From NCBI RefSeq assembly GCF_030719035.1, contig NZ_CP132203.1, positions 6,594,501 through 6,658,500 on the forward strand: DNA of 64,000 nt, read 5' to 3'. The number at the start of each line of letters is the position of its first letter. Position 1 is the stretch's first letter. Position numbers and translations under genes: made by a program. Shown here piece by piece: positions 52,042-61,497 of this stretch. The stretch is from Hahella sp. HNIBRBA332. GTDB taxonomy: Bacteria > Pseudomonadota > Gammaproteobacteria > Pseudomonadales > Oleiphilaceae. The notes beneath the pieces are model-generated. The model saw only the letters and a program-made list of their open reading frames with translations. It made no database searches and was not told the DNA's origin.

Positions 52042-55000
52042 GTGAAGATTGAAAGGAATGGCGGAAATTTAACCGTGAAAGGAAGTAATGGTGATTCTTT
52101 AACTATATCTCCGTCGACAAATTCAATTAAAGCATCTAACTCTACTGGCGCAAGTGCCTCGTTAGATGTCAAAGATATATCTAATTCCTCGTTTTCATTG
52201 CCGGCTGGGTTTAGAGACTCAAATTTTTCTATGCATGGGAATGGAAAATGGTCACTTTCTGTTGCACAAGAAACATTTAGGATTTTACCTGTTAGCAACT
52301 CAGGGAAAGTAACCGTTTCAGGGCATCTTGAAGGCGGTGAGGCCAAAATAGATAACGTTTCTTTGCAATGGAGTGGTAAGTTATTTGGAGGCTTGTTTGA
52401 GGCGGGAATTAAAACTTCTGTTGATTTCAATACAGCAAATTTAAATACAAAAATAGAGTTTAAAGTAGCAGGATTTACAATTATAGAACCTGTCGAATTC
52501 TCTATTTCACTTGATCCAGAAGAGTGGATTGCTAATTCAGATACTGCTATTGGTAATGCATATCGACAACTACGTGACAGAGGAAGCATTATTGACGGAT
52601 ATGTCGACCAAGCCGTTAATGGAGGGGTGTCAACTCATTTTAATAACGCAAAAAACTGGGCGCCACGAAAAGATCCCTTGATATTGGACTTAGATGGCGA
52701 CGGTATAGAAACAACCCCGGCGGATGGTTCTGTCCTTTTCGATCATGATGGCGATGGTATTAAGAATGCATCAGGTTGGATTAAGTCCGATGATGGTATC
52801 TTAGTATTGGATCGTAATGACAATGGCGTTGTGGATAATGGTTCAGAGCTGTTTGGAGACAACACCATCAAGGCTAATGGAGATAAAGCCAAAGATGGTT
52901 TTGACGCATTGGCGGACATGGACAGCAACGATGATGGTGTTGTTAATGCAAGTGACGCCCAGTTTGGGAATCTTCGTGTATGGAGAGATTTGAATCAGGA
53001 CGGCGAAAGTCAGGCCAATGAACTTTTCAAACTGTCAGATTTGGGTATCACTGCAATTGGTACATCCCATAAGGAAGGGACCATTAATGTTGGAAATGGC
53101 AACCAATCAATAGCGCAAGGTCAATTTACGAAATCTGACGGAACAACCGGGGAAACGGGAGCGGCGGAAAGTTTAAACCTGTCATCGAATAATTTTTATA
53201 GAGAATTCACGGACACGATCGCCATCCCGGAAACCCTTCAGGGATTGCCTGATATGGCGGGATCAGGCGCCGTGCGCGACCTGGTCGAGGCTGCGGCATT
53301 AAATTCAGACCTGGCGGAAGTGCTGACCGAATATGCAAACGCATCGACCAGGGAGGCCCAGCTTGGACTGTTGGATAAGCTAATAGATGTGTGGGCGGAT
53401 AGCGCCGACTTCGATGACTGGTTGGAGCGCATCGCTGACGCTAAGATGGGAATTCGGGATGTTGAGTTTAGAATATCGAACCCTGAGTCTACAAATACTG
53501 CAGATGTATGGATTGTTGATAAAGATAGCAATAGCAGTTCTGGAGGTACATCGGATAGGCCTAATTACCTTAATACTATCTCAGGATATGACTTGAAAGT
53601 CGGAGACTATGCAGCTGATGCTCAGCTCAATACTCTGGCGAAGATTCGAGTCCTGGAAGTATTTAACGGTGAAAACTTTTTTGAATTTGGATTTGAAGAA
53701 GATCAAAAGAAAGGAATCTCAGATGTACGCCTTAGCGTTGGAAGTACAGGACGCAGATATAGAATGGGGATAGCTTTTGGACCCGTTATTATTACGCAAA
53801 AAGCCTTTGGTTTTAGTGAGCAGCAAATAGCCTTTATAGATAAGTCATATCAGCTTTTATCGTCTTCGATATATTCCTCATTGACGAGTCAGACTCGCCT
53901 TAAGCCGTATCTGGATAAATTGCAGCTTAACGTCAATGATAATGGTGAGTTAGGTGTGGACTTTAGCGGTCTGGAAGAATTTATAAAGCAGAAAGAAAGT
54001 GCTGATTTATTAAACGCTACTTATGACGTTGCTGAATTATTCCACTTTAATGGAGAAAGGCTTTTTAAGGCTGGCTGGCGCAATGGCGTCGCCATACTTG
54101 AGTCTCAACTGGAGCGCTTGCGGAGAGTAAATGGCGAGGCGGCGGTTGATGAGCTAATTCAGCATATCAATAGATTTAGCGGCGATATCTCCAACTTATC
54201 CGATGCAGATACCACAGAAAAAGGCGACTCCGGTTTTAATATTTTAATCGGCTTAGCTGGCAATGATCGCTTGGAAGGCGGTGGTGGCGACGACGTGCTG
54301 CAGGGCGGCGCGGGGAACGACACGCTGATCGGCGGCACGGGCGCGGATGTGCTGCACGGCGGCGCAGGCAATGACGTACTGAACGGCGAGCAGGGCGCGG
54401 ACGTCTTTGAATTCAATCTGGGCGACGGCCAGGATCAGATCTTCAACTATGACGATACGTCTAGCGTGATGAACCGCCTGAAACTGGGCGCGGGGATCAA
54501 GAAAGAAGACTTGAGCTTTACGCGTCATGGAGCGGACTTGGTGATGACGATAGGAACCGGCGGCGAGCAGGTGACGATCAAGAACCACTATTCTCGTGAT
54601 GTTTATCAGATCGAAGAGATCGAGATCGAAGGCGCGGCGATGCTGCTGCAGGATCTGTTGAAAGAGCAGAGGGAAGTGAAGATCGCGGGCCTGACGGAAG
54701 GGAACGACACGGTGTATGGAACGCACGAACGCAATCGCATGGAAGGGCTGGGCGGGAACGACACCCTGATAGGCGAAGGCGGCGATGACGAGCTGCTGGG
54801 CGGTGCGGGCGACGATACGCTGAATGGCGGATTGGGCGACGACCGTCTGGAAGGAGGGGAAGGGAATGACCGCCTGGAAGGGAAAGACGGCGACGACGTG
54901 CTGCAGGGCGGCGCGGGGAACGATACGCTGATCGGCGGCACGGGCGCGGATGTCCTGCACGGCGGCGCAGGCAATGACGTGCTGAACGGCGAGCAGGGCG

Positions 55001-57795
55001 CGGACGTCTTTGAATTCAATCTGGGCGACGGCCAGGATCAGATCTTCAACTACGACGATACGTCTAGCGTGATGAACCGCCTGAAACTGGGCGCGGGGAT
55101 CAAGAAAGAAGACTTGAGCTTTACGCGTCATGGAGCGGACTTGGTGATGACGATAGGAACCGGCGGCGAGCAGGTGACGATCAAGAACCACTATTCTCGT
55201 GATGTTTATCAGATCGAAGAGATCGAGATCGAAGGCGCGGCGATGCTGCTGCAGGATCTGTTGAAAGAGCAGAGGGAAGTGAAGATCGCGGGCCTGACGG
55301 AAGGGAACGACACGGTGTATGGAACGCACGAGCGCAATCGCATGGAAGGGCTGGGCGGGAACGACACCCTGATAGGCGAAGGCGGCGATGACGAGCTGCT
55401 GGGCGGTGCGGGCGACGATACGCTGAATGGCGGATTGGGCGACGACCGTCTGGAAGGAGGGGAAGGGAATGACCGCCTGGAAGGGAAAGACGGCGACGAC
55501 GTGCTGCAGGGCGGTGCGGGGAACGACACGCTGATCGGCGGCACGGGCGCGGATGTCCTGCACGGCGGCGCAGGCAATGACGTGCTGAACGGCGAGCAGG
55601 GCGCGGACGTCTTTGAATTCAATCTGGGCGACGGCCAGGATCAGATCTTCAACTATGACGATACGTCTAGCGTGATGAACCGCCTGAAACTGGGCGCGGG
55701 GATCAAGAAAGAAGACTTGAGCTTTACGCGTCATGGAGCGGACTTGGTGATGACGATAGGAACCGGCGGCGAGCAGGTGACGATCAAGAACCACTATTCT
55801 CGTGATGTTTATCAGATCGAAGAGATCGAGATCGAAGGCGCGGCGATGCTGCTGCAGGATCTGTTGAAAGAGCAGAGGGAAGTGAAGATCGCGGGCCTGA
55901 CGGAAGGGAACGACACGGTGTATGGAACGCACGAACGCAATCGCATGGAAGGGCTGGGCGGGAACGACACCCTGATAGGCGAAGGCGGCGATGACGAGCT
56001 GCTGGGCGGTGCGGGCGACGATACGCTGAATGGCGGATTGGGCGACGACCGTCTGGAAGGAGGGGAAGGGAATGACCGCCTGGAAGGGAAAGACGGCGAC
56101 GACGTGCTGCAGGGCGGTGCGGGGAACGACACGCTGATCGGCGGCACGGGCGCGGATGTCCTGCACGGCGGCGCAGGCAATGACGTGCTGAACGGCGAGC
56201 AGGGCGCGGACGTCTTTGAATTCAATCTGGGCGACGGCCAGGATCAGATCTTCAACTATGACGATACGTCTAGCGTGATGAACCGCCTGAAACTGGGCGC
56301 GGGGATCAAGAAAGAAGACTTGAGCTTTACGCGTCATGGAGCGGACTTGGTGATGACGATAGGAACCGGCGGCGAGCAGGTGACGATCAAGAACCACTAT
56401 TCTCGTGATGTTTATCAGATCGAAGAGATCGAGATCGAAGGCGCGGCGATGCTGCTGCAGGATCTGTTGAAAGAGCAGAGGGAAGTGAAGATCGCGGGCC
56501 TGACGGAAGGGAACGACACGGTGTATGGAACGCACGAGCGCAATCGCATGGAAGGGCTGGGCGGGAACGACACCCTGATAGGCGAAGGCGGCGATGACGA
56601 GCTGCTGGGCGGTGCGGGCGACGATACGCTGAATGGCGGATTGGGCGACGACCGTCTGGAAGGAGGGGAAGGGAATGACCGCCTGGAAGGGAAAGACGGC
56701 GACGACGTGCTGCAGGGCGGCGCGGGGAACGATACGCTGATCGGCGGCACGGGCGCGGATGTCCTGCACGGCGGCGCAGGCAATGACGTGCTGAACGGCG
56801 AGCAGGGCGCGGACGTCTTTGAATTCAATCTGGGCGACGGCCAGGATCAGATCTTCAACTACGACGATACGTCTAGCGTGATGAACCGCCTGAAACTGGG
56901 CGCGGGGATCAAGAAAGAAGACTTGAGCTTTACGCGTCATGGAGCGGACTTGGTGATGACGATAGGAACCGGCGGCGAGCAGGTGACGATCAAGAACCAC
57001 TATTCTCGTGATGTTTATCAGATCGAAGAGATCGAGATCGAAGGCGCGGCGATGCTGCTGCAGGATCTGTTGAAAGAGCAGAGGGAAGTGAAGATCGCGG
57101 GCCTGACGGAAGGGAACGACACGGTGTATGGAACGCACGAGCGCAATCGCATGGAAGGGCTGGGCGGGAACGACACCCTGATAGGCGAAGGCGGCGATGA
57201 CGAGCTGCTGGGCGGTGCGGGCGACGATACGCTGAATGGCGGATTGGGCGACGACCGTCTGGAAGGAGGGGAAGGGAATGACCGCCTGGAAGGGAAAGAC
57301 GGCGACGACGTGCTGCAGGGCGGCGCGGGGAACGACACGCTGATCGGCGGCACGGGCGCGGATGTCCTGCACGGCGGCGCAGGCAATGACGTACTGAACG
57401 GCGAGCAGGGCGCGGACGTCTTTGAATTCAATCTGGGTGATGGTCAGGATCAGATCCATAATTATGATGACGATCATAGCTTGACGAACCGTCTTAATCT
57501 TGGAGCGGGAATCGAAGCTGAAAACCTTTGGCTGTCCCGCAATGGTAGTGCTCTTGATATTCAACTGCTTGGCTCTTCTGGTGATAGCGTACGTATCAAT
57601 AACTGGTACGCAAACAGCTATTACCAAATCGAAGAAATCCACACCCAGGACGCCATGCTTGACCACTCTAAAGTAGAGGCGTTGGTTAACGCCATGGCTG
57701 CTTTCGGCGCGCCAACAGGCGGAGAGATTACGTTGACCGATGAAGAGCGTAGTCAGGTGAATGCCGCGATCGCTGCGGCTTGGCAGCCTTCCTGA
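52042..57795 (+). CDS. Large RTX protein with five identical modules
   Basis: This is a 1917-residue protein that is probably exported by the type I system just upstream. Residues 1-210 are beta-rich and unlike anything I can name. About 213-340 hold EF-hand-like Ca loops (LDLDGDGIETTPADG, LDRNDNGVVDNGSELFGD, MDSNDDGVVNASD, DLNQDGESQANELF). A mixed region follows to about 735. Then come five tandem 201-residue modules and a partial sixth, each with RTX nonapeptides (GGAGNDTLIGG and similar) plus an HCBP-type domain (FEFNLGDGQDQIFNYDD). The C-terminus (VEALVNAMAAFGAP ... AAAWQPS) fits a type I secretion signal. No toxin domain is recognised. The start is a GTG with AAGGTGG before it. Confidence 0.88.
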   Translation: MKIERNGGNLTVKGSNGDSLTISPSTNSIKASNSTGASASLDVKDISNSSFSLPAGFRDSNFSMHGNGKWSLSVAQETFRILPVSNSGKVTVSGHLEGGEAKIDNVSLQWSGKLFGGLFEAGIKTSVDFNTANLNTKIEFKVAGFTIIEPVEFSISLDPEEWIANSDTAIGNAYRQLRDRGSIIDGYVDQAVNGGVSTHFNNAKNWAPRKDPLILDLDGDGIETTPADGSVLFDHDGDGIKNASGWIKSDDGILVLDRNDNGVVDNGSELFGDNTIKANGDKAKDGFDALADMDSNDDGVVNASDAQFGNLRVWRDLNQDGESQANELFKLSDLGITAIGTSHKEGTINVGNGNQSIAQGQFTKSDGTTGETGAAESLNLSSNNFYREFTDTIAIPETLQGLPDMAGSGAVRDLVEAAALNSDLAEVLTEYANASTREAQLGLLDKLIDVWADSADFDDWLERIADAKMGIRDVEFRISNPESTNTADVWIVDKDSNSSSGGTSDRPNYLNTISGYDLKVGDYAADAQLNTLAKIRVLEVFNGENFFEFGFEEDQKKGISDVRLSVGSTGRRYRMGIAFGPVIITQKAFGFSEQQIAFIDKSYQLLSSSIYSSLTSQTRLKPYLDKLQLNVNDNGELGVDFSGLEEFIKQKESADLLNATYDVAELFHFNGERLFKAGWRNGVAILESQLERLRRVNGEAAVDELIQHINRFSGDISNLSDADTTEKGDSGFNILIGLAGNDRLEGGGGDDVLQGGAGNDTLIGGTGADVLHGGAGNDVLNGEQGADVFEFNLGDGQDQIFNYDDTSSVMNRLKLGAGIKKEDLSFTRHGADLVMTIGTGGEQVTIKNHYSRDVYQIEEIEIEGAAMLLQDLLKEQREVKIAGLTEGNDTVYGTHERNRMEGLGGNDTLIGEGGDDELLGGAGDDTLNGGLGDDRLEGGEGNDRLEGKDGDDVLQGGAGNDTLIGGTGADVLHGGAGNDVLNGEQGADVFEFNLGDGQDQIFNYDDTSSVMNRLKLGAGIKKEDLSFTRHGADLVMTIGTGGEQVTIKNHYSRDVYQIEEIEIEGAAMLLQDLLKEQREVKIAGLTEGNDTVYGTHERNRMEGLGGNDTLIGEGGDDELLGGAGDDTLNGGLGDDRLEGGEGNDRLEGKDGDDVLQGGAGNDTLIGGTGADVLHGGAGNDVLNGEQGADVFEFNLGDGQDQIFNYDDTSSVMNRLKLGAGIKKEDLSFTRHGADLVMTIGTGGEQVTIKNHYSRDVYQIEEIEIEGAAMLLQDLLKEQREVKIAGLTEGNDTVYGTHERNRMEGLGGNDTLIGEGGDDELLGGAGDDTLNGGLGDDRLEGGEGNDRLEGKDGDDVLQGGAGNDTLIGGTGADVLHGGAGNDVLNGEQGADVFEFNLGDGQDQIFNYDDTSSVMNRLKLGAGIKKEDLSFTRHGADLVMTIGTGGEQVTIKNHYSRDVYQIEEIEIEGAAMLLQDLLKEQREVKIAGLTEGNDTVYGTHERNRMEGLGGNDTLIGEGGDDELLGGAGDDTLNGGLGDDRLEGGEGNDRLEGKDGDDVLQGGAGNDTLIGGTGADVLHGGAGNDVLNGEQGADVFEFNLGDGQDQIFNYDDTSSVMNRLKLGAGIKKEDLSFTRHGADLVMTIGTGGEQVTIKNHYSRDVYQIEEIEIEGAAMLLQDLLKEQREVKIAGLTEGNDTVYGTHERNRMEGLGGNDTLIGEGGDDELLGGAGDDTLNGGLGDDRLEGGEGNDRLEGKDGDDVLQGGAGNDTLIGGTGADVLHGGAGNDVLNGEQGADVFEFNLGDGQDQIHNYDDDHSLTNRLNLGAGIEAENLWLSRNGSALDIQLLGSSGDSVRINNWYANSYYQIEEIHTQDAMLDHSKVEALVNAMAAFGAPTGGEITLTDEERSQVNAAIAAAWQPS
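54289..57437 (+). repeat. 603-base tandem repeat within the RTX gene
   Basis: The unit is exactly 603 bases (201 codons). Copies begin at 54289, 54892, 55495, 56098 and 56701, and a sixth partial copy runs from 57304 to about 57437. All encode the same residues. Differences are silent: AACGACACG or AACGATACG, TATGAC or TACGAC, GGCGCG or GGTGCG, GAACGC or GAGCGC, GTACTG or GTGCTG. Copies 2 and 5 share the same variants at the sites I compared. Confidence 0.97.
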
Positions 57796-57854
57796 TCCAT
57801 CTCGTTTGAAGTGGGCGCTTTAGCGCCTGTTTCTCTCAGCTAACGGCAAATAAA

Positions 57855-57898
57855 AAAGGCCGTCCTCTGCTTGTGCTGCAGGGACGGCCTTTGTTTTT
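57855..57898 (+). terminator. Terminator between RTX gene and gph
   Basis: AAAGGCCGTCC (57855-57865) pairs with GGACGGCCTTT (57882-57892), with an inner CTGC/GCAG stem, followed by GTTTTTT. The preceding A-run lets it work on the minus strand too, for the convergent gph transcript. Confidence 0.88.
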
Positions 57899-57969
57899 TC
57901 TGTGACCCGTCCTGAATAGAGTTTGCGTCTATTTCAGGACTAGACACTGATCGCGCATCCTGCCCTGAG

Positions 57970-58665
57970 TTACTTCAACTCAATGAGTGAGTCCATGACC
58001 CAATCCGGATTTGCGTCACGGATGTCTTCGCCATGGTTGTAGCCATAAGTGACGCAGGCGATTTTCATTCCCGCGCGGCGGGCGGCCTGGACGTCATTGA
58101 TGGAGTCGCCGATCATCAGCGTGGTCTGCGGTTGAGCCTGTAAGGCTTCGCATGCATGCAGGAGTGGCGTTGGATCTGGCTTTTTGACGGGCAGGGAGTC
58201 GCCGGACAAACTGATAGCGAAATATTGCTCCATTTTGAGGGTCTGCAATATCGGCTGGGTAAATCGGGCTGGCTTATTAGTGACAATTCCCATCGTTACA
58301 CCCTGATCGCGCCAATGCTGCAACAACTCTTCTGCGCCCGGATAAATGCGAGTACGCATGCAGCAGTATTCGTCATAGCGATCGTAGAAGATTGCTGCCG
58401 CGGCTTGGAATTGCGCATCCGCGACCTGTTGCGAATCTTCCAGATCCAGTGCGTGCGCCAATGCGCGTTTGATCAGCATCGGCGCGCCATTGCCGACCCA
58501 TTCCCGCACTAACGCTTCCCCCGCCGCCCTGAAACCGGATTGCTCCAGCATAAAATCCACCGCATCCGCCAAATCGGGCGCTGAATCGATCAGTGTGCCG
58601 TCCAGATCGAATAACGCTAATTTGGGCAGGCCGCTTTCGTAACTGGGGATCAAAAGGTCAGGCAT
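57970..58665 (-). CDS. gph: Phosphoglycolate phosphatase
   Basis: This is a HAD-family phosphatase that removes phosphate from 2-phosphoglycolate, a by-product of DNA repair. The nucleophile motif is ALFDLDGTLIDSAPDLADAV with Asp20 and Asp22; motif II lies in MGIVTNKPARF and motif III/IV in PVKKPDPTPL and MIGDSINDVQAARRAGM. I chose the ATG at 58665, giving 231 residues; the open frame extends 48 codons upstream into rpe without support. The gene order rpe-gph matches that known in Pseudomonas and other gammaproteobacteria. Confidence 0.92.
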   Translation of the reverse strand: MPDLLIPSYESGLPKLALFDLDGTLIDSAPDLADAVDFMLEQSGFRAAGEALVREWVGNGAPMLIKRALAHALDLEDSQQVADAQFQAAAAIFYDRYDEYCCMRTRIYPGAEELLQHWRDQGVTMGIVTNKPARFTQPILQTLKMEQYFAISLSGDSLPVKKPDPTPLLHACEALQAQPQTTLMIGDSINDVQAARRAGMKIACVTYGYNHGEDIRDANPDWVMDSLIELK

Positions 58666-58693
58666 GCTTCCGTAAAGTCCTTGTTGCTTAGGG

Positions 58694-59371
58694 TTAAACG
58701 GACTGCGCCAAGGCGATCTGGTCGCGCATTCTGGCGATGGTCGCTGCGTAATCGTCGGTATTGAAGATGGCGGAGCCGGCGACAAAAGTGTCTGCGCCTG
58801 CTGCAGCAATCTCGCGAATGTTGTCCACTTTTACGCCGCCGTCGATTTCCAAGCGAATCGGTAATCCGCTGGCGTCGATTTTTGCGCGGGCTTCACGCAA
58901 TTTGTCCAGCGTAGCAGGGATGAAAGCCTGTCCGCCGAAGCCAGGGTTGACTGACATTAACAGCACCATATCCAACTTATCCATCACGTAATCCATATAG
59001 TGCAAGGGGGTGGCGGGATTGAACACCAGGCCGGCTTTGCAGCCGCCGTCGCGAATCAATTGCAGGGAGCGATCAATGTGCTCGGAAGCTTCCGGGTGGA
59101 AGGTGATATAAGTGGCGCCGGCTTCAATGAAAGACGCGATCATTGCGTCAACCGGCTTGACCATCAAATGCACGTCGATGGGGGCTGTCACGCCATGTTT
59201 CCTTAAGGCTGAACACACCATTGGGCCAATAGTGAGGTTCGGAACGTAGTGATTATCCATGACATCGAAGTGCACGATGTCAGCTCCCGCCTCCAGCACG
59301 TTGACAACTTCTTCGCCCAATCTGGCGAAGTCTGCGGACAGAATCGAAGGAGCGATCAATGGATCAGCCAT
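58694..59371 (-). CDS. rpe: Ribulose-phosphate 3-epimerase
   Basis: This is a TIM-barrel epimerase of the pentose phosphate pathway that interconverts ribulose 5-phosphate and xylulose 5-phosphate. The 225-residue protein has IAPSILSADFARLGEEV, the metal-binding His and Asp in IVHFDVMDNHYVPNLT, VDVHLMVKP-like strand (IDVHLMVKPVDAMI), VLLMSVNPGFGGQAF and LEIDGGVKVDNIREIAAAGADTFVAGSAIF. The last was read in two parts. It is the first gene of an rpe-gph pair. Confidence 0.97.
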   Translation of the reverse strand: MADPLIAPSILSADFARLGEEVVNVLEAGADIVHFDVMDNHYVPNLTIGPMVCSALRKHGVTAPIDVHLMVKPVDAMIASFIEAGATYITFHPEASEHIDRSLQLIRDGGCKAGLVFNPATPLHYMDYVMDKLDMVLLMSVNPGFGGQAFIPATLDKLREARAKIDASGLPIRLEIDGGVKVDNIREIAAAGADTFVAGSAIFNTDDYAATIARMRDQIALAQSV

Positions 59372-59528
59372 GGGGAAAGTCTCCGGTATGATTAAGGCGC
59401 CGTCGCCGCAATGGCTTCCGGTCGCGGTCGCTTGAAATGCGGGGTATTGTATCGTGCTATGCTTTTAAAACCCAGGTCGGCGCGGAGTTCCGACCCAAAT
59501 GTGCTAACAGGCGTATGGGCGCTGTTTT

Positions 59529-60638
59529 ATGGCGAGAATCATTACTGGAATCGTTGTGGGATGCCTGCTTCTCGGCGCCGTTCCCGCGCAAGCGGAGGAA
59601 GAACCCGCCGAGGAGAGCAGCAGCAAAGCTGCATCTGAACCTGCGCCGCAGAGGAAACCGGCGTTGAACCCACAGGTGAGTATGCTGCTTTCCCTCGCGA
59701 AAAGCCTTCCTGGCAGTCAGGTGTTGTGGCTCAACGGCAAACAGGGCGACGCCAGCGCTATGCTGGCTCTGTATAAACCTGCAAATGTGGCGGAGCAACA
59801 AGGCGCAGTCATGTTGTTGCATGATCGCGGTCAGCATCCAGACTGGCCGCAGTTTATTCATTCGCTGCGAAATGAGTTGCCGGACGAAGGCTGGCACACC
59901 CTGTCTATTGCGCTGACTCCTCCGGCCGAAGCTAAAACGCCCAAACGCGTTTTGTTATCCGCGAGTGATAAAGAATTTCCCTTGGCGCCGACGAAACCGG
60001 CTGCCGGAGACGCCCCGGAGAATACCGGTTCACGCCAATTGGAAACGCTAACGCCGGAGCAATTGGCGGAGACCAATGAAGCGACTGAGCAGCTCGAACA
60101 GCAACAGGCGGCTGAAGGCGTGGATATTGATGTCAGCGGGGAAGGGGATACGACTGCGGAGACCGCCGAGGAGCCCGCGGAAGCGACAGTTGGAAATACC
60201 GAAAGGATCGAGTTGGGCATGCAACAGCTCAGCGCGTTCGGGCAGGAAAACAAGGTGTTGCTGGGTGTCGGCAGCGGCGTTGACGCTATGCTGCGCTATG
60301 TATTGGCTAATCCGCAAAGCATGGCGTCAGGGCTGTCCATGATATGGATCAATGCCGAGGTCGGTGAGGGGCTGCTGGAAGAAATTAAAGAAAAGGCGCC
60401 GGGCTTTTTCTCATTGCAAGTGCTTGATCTGTACGACTCTGCTCTGAACCTGCAAAGCCGAAACGCCATGCAAAGACGGGATTTCGCACGTCGCAACAGC
60501 ATGCAAGGCTATCGCGTGGAGGGGATGAGCGGTTTGAGCCTGATTCCATCGTCAGAGGACGGCCAGGTCACCCGTAAAGTAGAGAGTTGGCTGACCTTCC
60601 ATGCGCCGGGAATGAAGAAGCAGGCTAAACGGCTTTGA
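59529..60638 (+). CDS. DUF3530 family protein
   Basis: This is an exported protein of the DUF3530 family, with an alpha/beta-hydrolase-like fold suggested by AVMLLHDRGQHPDW and GWHTLSIALTPP. The 369-residue precursor has a signal peptide (about 1-22, ending AQAEE). A Glu/Gln-rich low-complexity insert (about 165-225) lies in the middle and is probably disordered. The nucleophile elbow is expected near VLLGVGSGVDAML; the GVGSG motif fits a serine hydrolase but is not proven. It is located between rpe and djlA as in related genomes I recall. The 3' end overlaps the convergent djlA by 14 bases. Confidence 0.75.
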   Translation: MARIITGIVVGCLLLGAVPAQAEEEPAEESSSKAASEPAPQRKPALNPQVSMLLSLAKSLPGSQVLWLNGKQGDASAMLALYKPANVAEQQGAVMLLHDRGQHPDWPQFIHSLRNELPDEGWHTLSIALTPPAEAKTPKRVLLSASDKEFPLAPTKPAAGDAPENTGSRQLETLTPEQLAETNEATEQLEQQQAAEGVDIDVSGEGDTTAETAEEPAEATVGNTERIELGMQQLSAFGQENKVLLGVGSGVDAMLRYVLANPQSMASGLSMIWINAEVGEGLLEEIKEKAPGFFSLQVLDLYDSALNLQSRNAMQRRDFARRNSMQGYRVEGMSGLSLIPSSEDGQVTRKVESWLTFHAPGMKKQAKRL

Positions 60639-61413
60639 GCGTACTTTTTATTTGTGCGTAGGCCTGCTGAATTTGCTGAGCGATTTCTTTGGCGCGTTCC
60701 ACTTCATTGATCGACGCTCCACGCGCCATTAATTTATCGGGATGAAACTGATTCATCAGGCGGCGATAGGCTTGTTTGATCTGCTGTGCGTCAGCGTTTT
60801 CGCTGACGCCAAGCGTACGATAAGCGTCGCTTAGGCTATGTTTATGGGAGTGGCCCTGCTGACGACGCGTCTTGAGGATCTCCTGAAAGATATACTCAAA
60901 TTCACTGCGACTGATTCCCAGGCCCTGTCGCAGTGTTTCCAGGGCGTCACGCGCGGCGGCGCCCGGTTCGCCCTCCGCAATCGATATCTGGATAGCCAGG
61001 TTCAGTAATAAAGCGATGTTGTATGGGTGAAAACGGTTCGCCTGACGAAACTCGCGCACTTCCCCCATTAAGTTGAAGTCTTGGGATGCGCCTTTAAAAA
61101 AGGCAGCGTGGCAGCGTTTCTGGCGTACTTCATCCAGGGCGAGAAAATGGGCGAGACTGACAACGCGGGCTTCCAGTAGGGGCTGAAGGTCGTATTTATG
61201 CGCTTCCGTCGATGCGCTGATGTTACCCAATATGCGGCACAGGCCGTTCAGCGCCCTGGCGCTTTCGTGATTATTAAAGTTGAGTCGCCACCCAGGGGCG
61301 AAAGGCTGCATGGTCTGGTCGAACTTATCGCCCAGCCAGATACCGAAGGCGGCGCCGAACGGGCCGCCAGACATAAATCCCATTACACTGCCGAAAAACT
61401 TACCCCACCACAT
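60625..61413 (-). CDS. djlA: Membrane-anchored DnaJ-like co-chaperone DjlA
   Basis: This is a DnaJ-type co-chaperone with a transmembrane N-terminus. MWWGKFFGSVMGFMSGGPFGAAFGIWLGDKFD is the membrane segment (about residues 8-27), a TerB-like helical domain follows (about 70-170, with AFFKGASQDFNLMGEVREF), and the C-terminal J domain (about 195-262) holds the HPD motif in NQFHPDKLMARG. The 262-residue length is close to E. coli DjlA. It stimulates DnaK at the membrane. Its gene overlaps the convergent DUF3530 gene at its end. Confidence 0.88.
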   Translation of the reverse strand: MWWGKFFGSVMGFMSGGPFGAAFGIWLGDKFDQTMQPFAPGWRLNFNNHESARALNGLCRILGNISASTEAHKYDLQPLLEARVVSLAHFLALDEVRQKRCHAAFFKGASQDFNLMGEVREFRQANRFHPYNIALLLNLAIQISIAEGEPGAAARDALETLRQGLGISRSEFEYIFQEILKTRRQQGHSHKHSLSDAYRTLGVSENADAQQIKQAYRRLMNQFHPDKLMARGASINEVERAKEIAQQIQQAYAQIKSTLKAV

Positions 61414-61497
61414 CGTCCGCTCCTATGCGTGATTGCGGTTATGGCGTTTACAGCTGCGCCTGAATGATTCCTTTAAAAGTGCTTGTGCAGAATGCGA

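Noticed and set aside
54253..57666. Open frame of 1137 codons on the minus strand opposite the RTX repeats
   Set aside because: The 603-base unit is a multiple of three, so one stop-free antisense unit stays open through every copy. It has no ribosome site and its sequence is the complement of RTX codons.
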